From assembly GCA_024398875.1 (NCBI GenBank), contig JAKSIJ010000001.1, forward strand, positions 1-64,000: a DNA stretch of 64,000 nt, read 5' to 3'. Within the stretch, counting starts at the first letter, position 1. The number at the start of each line of letters is the position of its first letter. The stretch comes from Fibrobacter sp. (GTDB lineage Bacteria > Fibrobacterota > Fibrobacteria > Fibrobacterales > Fibrobacteraceae). Shown one piece after another: positions 60,237 to 64,000 of the stretch. Made by a program: the position numbers and the translations under genes. Under the pieces are notes generated by a model that worked only from the letters and a program-made list of their open reading frames with translations, made no database searches and was not told where the DNA came from.

Positions 60237-62585
60237 ATGCACGAAGTTTTGTTTGTCTACTCCCCCGTAACCATCACACTTTCCGTGGTGACCATCATCC
60301 TTGCCTTTTTCTTCCCGGCAATGATGGGCCAGAAATTGAAGGTGCGGCACCTGCCTCTACCCATACAACTTTTCGTTTGGGTCATTATCGTATGGAACAC
60401 CTTGGATATCATCGGGACTATTTTCTTTAGCGGGACCGAGTTTAGCATTGCAAGAGAAATCATCTTCGGAGCAAAAGCCATCTTCTGGATTCAGGCAGGC
60501 ACCGCCATTGCCAAATTCGCAGAAATAAATCTACATCGCAAAAGAAATTTTAACTGGAACATCTTCAATGGTCTTGGTTGCCTAAGCGTTATCGCCATCA
60601 CCTTCCTATTTTGTAGCAACCCCGAAACAATTACACATATTCATATTGCAGGGCACACACCATTTGCAAACCATCCTCACTTTATTCTCTTCACCATCCT
60701 CTTTATCGTTTTCGTTCTTCCCGGGTTTCTCACCACCGTCTACTACTTTTTGCGCAGTTGCTTCTCGGCAAACGATTCCAGCCTCGCCCAAATCCAAGCC
60801 TATATGCTGGGGTCTCTCGTATTTATCTTTTCGCTTGCCTGTTTCATGGACTTTGTGATTCCCTTTGCCTGCAATTTCAGCATTGGCGGGAAGCCCGTTC
60901 ATTTTATGTTGTGGAGCCAGTACGCCTGCCTCTTTGTGGCAATCATCAGCGGCCAATACTTCACTTCCATCTCCTTTAAAAATCAGAGTTTCAATTGGCT
61001 TGTAGGCAAAATTTTTGAGCACACGGATGACTGCGTTTTTGCCGTTGATTCCAAAGGCACTATTATCCGCACCAATCCCGCTTCCACCGCACTTTTCCAA
61101 ATGCAGGATTCAGAAATCCTATCCAAAAAGATTTGGGATTTTCTCCCCTCCACAATGGAACTCAAGGAAACCTTCCTCAGGGATGTAGAAATCCAGATTC
61201 GAAGCGAAGCCCACCATTTCAACGTGGGCATCTACCCCGTGCGCATTTCCATGACCGCCACCATCTACATTATCGTGCTTACAGACCACTCCAACACCTT
61301 GTTCTACGAACAACGCATCAAAAACCTCAGCCAGCAATTCGCCAACTACAAACAGGATTTGATTCGTTATCAAGACCGCTTGACATCCTCCCAGAAAAAA
61401 TTTGATGAGAACACAAACTTCCTTGCAACCCTCATCAACGCCCTTCCTTTCCAGTTCTGGTCCAAGAATGAACAGGGTGTCTACATGACGCAAAACCAGA
61501 AGGACATCAACAAACGCGGCTACCTCATCCTTACCACCTCCGACAAGGAAGTCATTACCGAATACGAAAAGAAAGCCCGCGAAGAAGGCGAGCCCACAGC
61601 ATTCATCACTTATGAAATAGACAAGGATGTTGAGATTTCAGAGGAAGAAGCCAACGCACGAATCAAGAAAGGCGAGAATGTCTTCATCTACCAGAACTTC
61701 TTCTACCCCATCATCTCAAAGCAACCTCCCTTCAAGATTATTGGCTTGAAGATGGACATGACGGAGCAGCGGAAGTTGGAAAACGAAAGAAACTACTTGC
61801 AAGAACAGAAGAACATCCATTCCCGATTGGAGGAACTAGGAACACTCTGTGGAGCCTTCGCCCACGACTACAACAACATCATCGGTTCTCAAATCGGCTT
61901 CTGCCAGCTAGCAAGCGAAATGCTGGAGATTGCAAAAGAAGCCAGCGAACAAGAAGGCGTCAAGAGCAACATTTCTGTGGCAAGCAACTTCGTGAACGAA
62001 GCATCCAAGGCCGCACAGAACGGAAAGAAATCTCTAGAGGAACTTCTCAACACCATTCGTGGAAAAACGCAAACTGCAGCAGACAACGTGGAGTTCTTCC
62101 CCTACATGATTGTGGAAGACGTGAAGAAGAAAGTGGTGCTGACGCTTCCGCCAAACATTTCCATTGTCACGCCACACCTGGACAAGAAAATCAAAATCAA
62201 GGGACAGCCCGCTTCCCTGGACCGCATTCTCAGCAACATGGCCAACAATGCCGTTTTCGCCATGAAGGAAACGGGCGGAACACTCACCCTCAAACTGGAG
62301 CGCGCCACGCTGGAAACAGAACTAGTTACGCCACACGCAGCCCCCATTCCTCCGGGAGATTACGCAAAATTCTCCATCATCGACACGGGCACAGGAATGG
62401 ATTCCGGAACCCTGGAACGTATTTTCTCCCCCTTCTTCACCACAAAAGCACCTGGCGAAGGCCTGGGACTCGGACTATCTTCTGCTCTTAGGCTCCTAAA
62501 AGAGGGCAATGCCTATTTCACTGTGGAAACAACACTAGGCAAGGGAACCCAATTTAATCTATATTTCAGTGTGTATAAGGAATAG
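60237..62585 (+). CDS. Membrane histidine kinase with 7TM sensor and PAS domains
   Basis: A 782-residue kinase. Seven or so helices in the first 250 residues resemble the 7TM sensor found in kinases of this kind. A PAS domain (about 255-370) begins [20 protein letters not shown]; after a coiled coil a second, PAS-like region ([20 protein letters not shown]) follows. The phospho-acceptor is His543 in [19 protein letters not shown], and the ATPase has [22 protein letters not shown] and [13 protein letters not shown]. It leads the receiver and sigma-54 activator genes, so it is probably their phospho-donor. The ligand is unknown. Confidence 0.9.
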   Translation: MHEVLFVYSPVTITLSVVTIILAFFFPAMMGQKLKVRHLPLPIQLFVWVIIVWNTLDIIGTIFFSGTEFSIAREIIFGAKAIFWIQAGTAIAKFAEINLHRKRNFNWNIFNGLGCLSVIAITFLFCSNPETITHIHIAGHTPFANHPHFILFTILFIVFVLPGFLTTVYYFLRSCFSANDSSLAQIQAYMLGSLVFIFSLACFMDFVIPFACNFSIGGKPVHFMLWSQYACLFVAIISGQYFTSISFKNQSFNWLVGKIFEHTDDCVFAVDSKGTIIRTNPASTALFQMQDSEILSKKIWDFLPSTMELKETFLRDVEIQIRSEAHHFNVGIYPVRISMTATIYIIVLTDHSNTLFYEQRIKNLSQQFANYKQDLIRYQDRLTSSQKKFDENTNFLATLINALPFQFWSKNEQGVYMTQNQKDINKRGYLILTTSDKEVITEYEKKAREEGEPTAFITYEIDKDVEISEEEANARIKKGENVFIYQNFFYPIISKQPPFKIIGLKMDMTEQRKLENERNYLQEQKNIHSRLEELGTLCGAFAHDYNNIIGSQIGFCQLASEMLEIAKEASEQEGVKSNISVASNFVNEASKAAQNGKKSLEELLNTIRGKTQTAADNVEFFPYMIVEDVKKKVVLTLPPNISIVTPHLDKKIKIKGQPASLDRILSNMANNAVFAMKETGGTLTLKLERATLETELVTPHAAPIPPGDYAKFSIIDTGTGMDSGTLERIFSPFFTTKAPGEGLGLGLSSALRLLKEGNAYFTVETTLGKGTQFNLYFSVYKE

Positions 62586-62593
62586 GAGTTGTT

Positions 62594-62968
62594 ATGGCAA
62601 AAATCCTGGTGATTGACGACAACGAACAATTTAATTTGATGCTAAAATCCGCCTTGGAAATCAAGGGTTATGAGGTGGAAACCGCTGTTAACGGAAGGGA
62701 CGCCAAGGCCCTCTACCAGAAAAACACCTATGACGCCATCATCACGGACATCATCATGCCGGATGTGGACGGTTACGAAGTGATTTTGGATCTACGCCGC
62801 ATGGGCATGAGCGATAGAACCATCGCCGTTAGCGGTGGCGGAAGAACTGCCGCTGACGACTATCTGACGACAGCAAAGCATTTTGATGTGGCAGCCACAT
62901 TCAGCAAACCCATTGATTTACAAGCCCTTCGCGCAAAAGTCGAAGAAATCGTCAAGAGCCATTCTTAA
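62594..62968 (+). CDS. Single-domain response regulator
   Basis: A 124-residue receiver with no output domain. The acidic pocket is LVIDDNEQF, the phospho-acceptor Asp52 in AIITDIIMPDVDGYE, and the Lys in FSKPIDLQAL. It follows the kinase by 8 nt with AGGAG upstream. Because the activator that follows has no acceptor Asp, this protein may be the real phosphate carrier of the system. It could also act as a phosphate sink. Confidence 0.92.
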   Translation: MAKILVIDDNEQFNLMLKSALEIKGYEVETAVNGRDAKALYQKNTYDAIITDIIMPDVDGYEVILDLRRMGMSDRTIAVSGGGRTAADDYLTTAKHFDVAATFSKPIDLQALRAKVEEIVKSHS

Positions 62969-62976
62969 TTCGCGCT

Positions 62977-64000
62977 ATGAATATCCTCATCGCCGATTTG
63001 GATAAAGGTTTTACCAAGGAAATTGAGCAGGCTTGGACCGTGCCCGATGTAGAGTTGTTCTTCTGCAATAGCGAAGACAACCTGATGCCCCTAGTAAAGA
63101 AAACTCCCGTTGATCTCGCCTTCATTGAAGTGCCGTTTTTGACCATCGACAACATGGACATGGTGAGTTTTTTGAAGGAAAAGAATCCCGGAACGGAGAT
63201 TTTCGTCCTCTGCGATAGCAAAAACTGGCCCGGAGCCACTAGCGCCATCAATCGCGGCGCCAATAGTTTCATAATGAAACCTGTTTCCGTCACCCAGATG
63301 GAGGAAACCGTCAAGAAGTTCCAGGCACAGCAGCAGAACAAGTCCACCCATCAGTTGATGGAGTCCCAGGTGCTGAACAGCCTTCTGGGCGACACTCCCG
63401 AGATGCGGAAGATTTTGAAGACGGTGCAGAAAATTGCCCCCACTACCAGCACGGTGCTTATTACCGGCGAATCAGGAAGTGGTAAGGAATTCCTCGCCAA
63501 CGTGGTGCACCGCTACAGCAAGCGAAAAGACGCACCTTTCGTGGCGGTGAACTGCGGCGCCATTCCCGAGAATCTGGTGGAAAGTGAACTCTTCGGTGCA
63601 AAGAAGGGCTCCTATACAGGCTCCACCGCCGACAAGAAAGGTCTTTTTGAATCCGCCAACGGCGGCACGCTGTTCCTGGATGAAGTGGGCGAGCTCTCCC
63701 CCGCCACCCAGGTGAAACTCCTGCGCTTTTTACAGAGCCGCGAAATCCGCCGCGTGGGCGAAACAGAAGCCCGCTATTTGGACGTGCGCATTATCGCCGC
63801 CACCAATCGGGATTTGCAGGCTGCCATGCTCCAAGGCAAATTCCGCGAAGATTTGTATTACCGCTTGAACACCTTCCACCTGCACCTGCCCGCCTTGCGG
63901 GAACGCCGTGCAGTGATTCCCACGCTAGTCCGTTACTTTATTCTAAAAAACAAAGAGGCCCATGGGAAGGACATTGTGGATTTGGAGCCTCAGGCACAAT
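62977..64000 (+). CDS. Sigma-54 activator (NtrC family) with altered receiver, cut by window end
   Basis: The frame is open to base 64000; 341 residues are visible and the DNA-binding tail lies outside. The receiver has NILIADLDKGF and IMKPVSVTQME, but at the acceptor position there is Glu51 (AFIEVPFLTID), so phosphorylation by the usual route is impossible. The AAA+ domain has LITGESGSGKEFLANVV, GGTLFLDEVGELS and FREDLYYRLN. The sigma-54 contact loop reads GSYTGS instead of GAFTGA. It starts 8 nt after the receiver gene. It may control the spoVG-type promoter in this window. Confidence 0.88.
   Translation, partial: MNILIADLDKGFTKEIEQAWTVPDVELFFCNSEDNLMPLVKKTPVDLAFIEVPFLTIDNMDMVSFLKEKNPGTEIFVLCDSKNWPGATSAINRGANSFIMKPVSVTQMEETVKKFQAQQQNKSTHQLMESQVLNSLLGDTPEMRKILKTVQKIAPTTSTVLITGESGSGKEFLANVVHRYSKRKDAPFVAVNCGAIPENLVESELFGAKKGSYTGSTADKKGLFESANGGTLFLDEVGELSPATQVKLLRFLQSREIRRVGETEARYLDVRIIAATNRDLQAAMLQGKFREDLYYRLNTFHLHLPALRERRAVIPTLVRYFILKNKEAHGKDIVDLEPQAQ

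Noticed and set aside
1-64000. CRISPR arrays, tRNA or rRNA genes, prophage
   Set aside because: No regular repeat-spacer array, tRNA cloverleaf, rRNA sequence or phage structural gene was recognised on either strand.

Overview
The window looks like chromosomal DNA of a Fibrobacter-type bacterium (Fibrobacterota, FCB group). The reasons are two lipoproteins with a FISUMP (Fibrobacter major paralogous) domain, several lipoproteins with Ser-rich linkers, a secreted GH5 cellulase with a C-terminal tail like a type IX secretion signal, a diderm envelope gene set (lnt, lpxB), and intermediate base composition. No rRNA, tRNA, CRISPR array or prophage was seen.

Layout. 1-8.6 kb: the end of lnt, an alpha/beta hydrolase, a four-gene envelope operon of unknown function (2042-5624), and three exported proteins on the minus strand. 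8.7-14.7 kb: a minus-strand run with a GT4 glycosyltransferase, glnS, a lone PTS EIIA, an AmgK-like sugar kinase, trmJ and a MurU-like nucleotidyltransferase; this resembles MurNAc recycling joined to tRNA genes. 15-29.8 kb: a 431-residue orphan, mutL, lpxB, dnaE, a GT2/flippase pair and the der-plsY-gpsA run. 29.8-32.3 kb: an inserted segment between two direct copies of a 200-bp inverted-repeat element. 32.3-48.9 kb: lipoproteins, an FHA-GGDEF cyclase, a MATE transporter, a tandem SagB-type nitroreductase, a very large metalloprotease/propeller/barrel protein, metH and the cellulase. 49-60 kb: pgk, folB, comM-like yifB, spoVG, nnrD, an RlmD/TrmA-family methyltransferase and monomeric isocitrate dehydrogenase. 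60.2-64 kb: a histidine kinase, a single-domain receiver and the start of a sigma-54 activator.

The most striking observation is the insertion at 29785-32258. Two 96 percent identical elements (199 and 200 bp, with 11-bp terminal inverted repeats in the intact copy) flank an MntA/HepT toxin-antitoxin pair and a FISUMP lipoprotein gene. The outer flanks are the same 8-mer, TATTTGTT, and the inner flanks are a different shared 8-mer, ATTATGAA. The order X-R-Y...Y-R-X is what a cointegrate leaves, or a circular molecule carrying one R that recombined into the chromosome. It is not what two independent insertions leave.

Regulatory reading. A near-consensus sigma-54 site precedes spoVG, and a sigma-54 activator with a Glu in place of the phospho-acceptor Asp lies at the right edge. 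Many start codons without a clear Shine-Dalgarno have TATATT/TATCTT-like boxes only 6-11 nt upstream, which suggests leaderless or very short-leader transcripts. One FISUMP lipoprotein gene instead has a perfect TTGACA-17-TATAAT promoter inside an inverted repeat.
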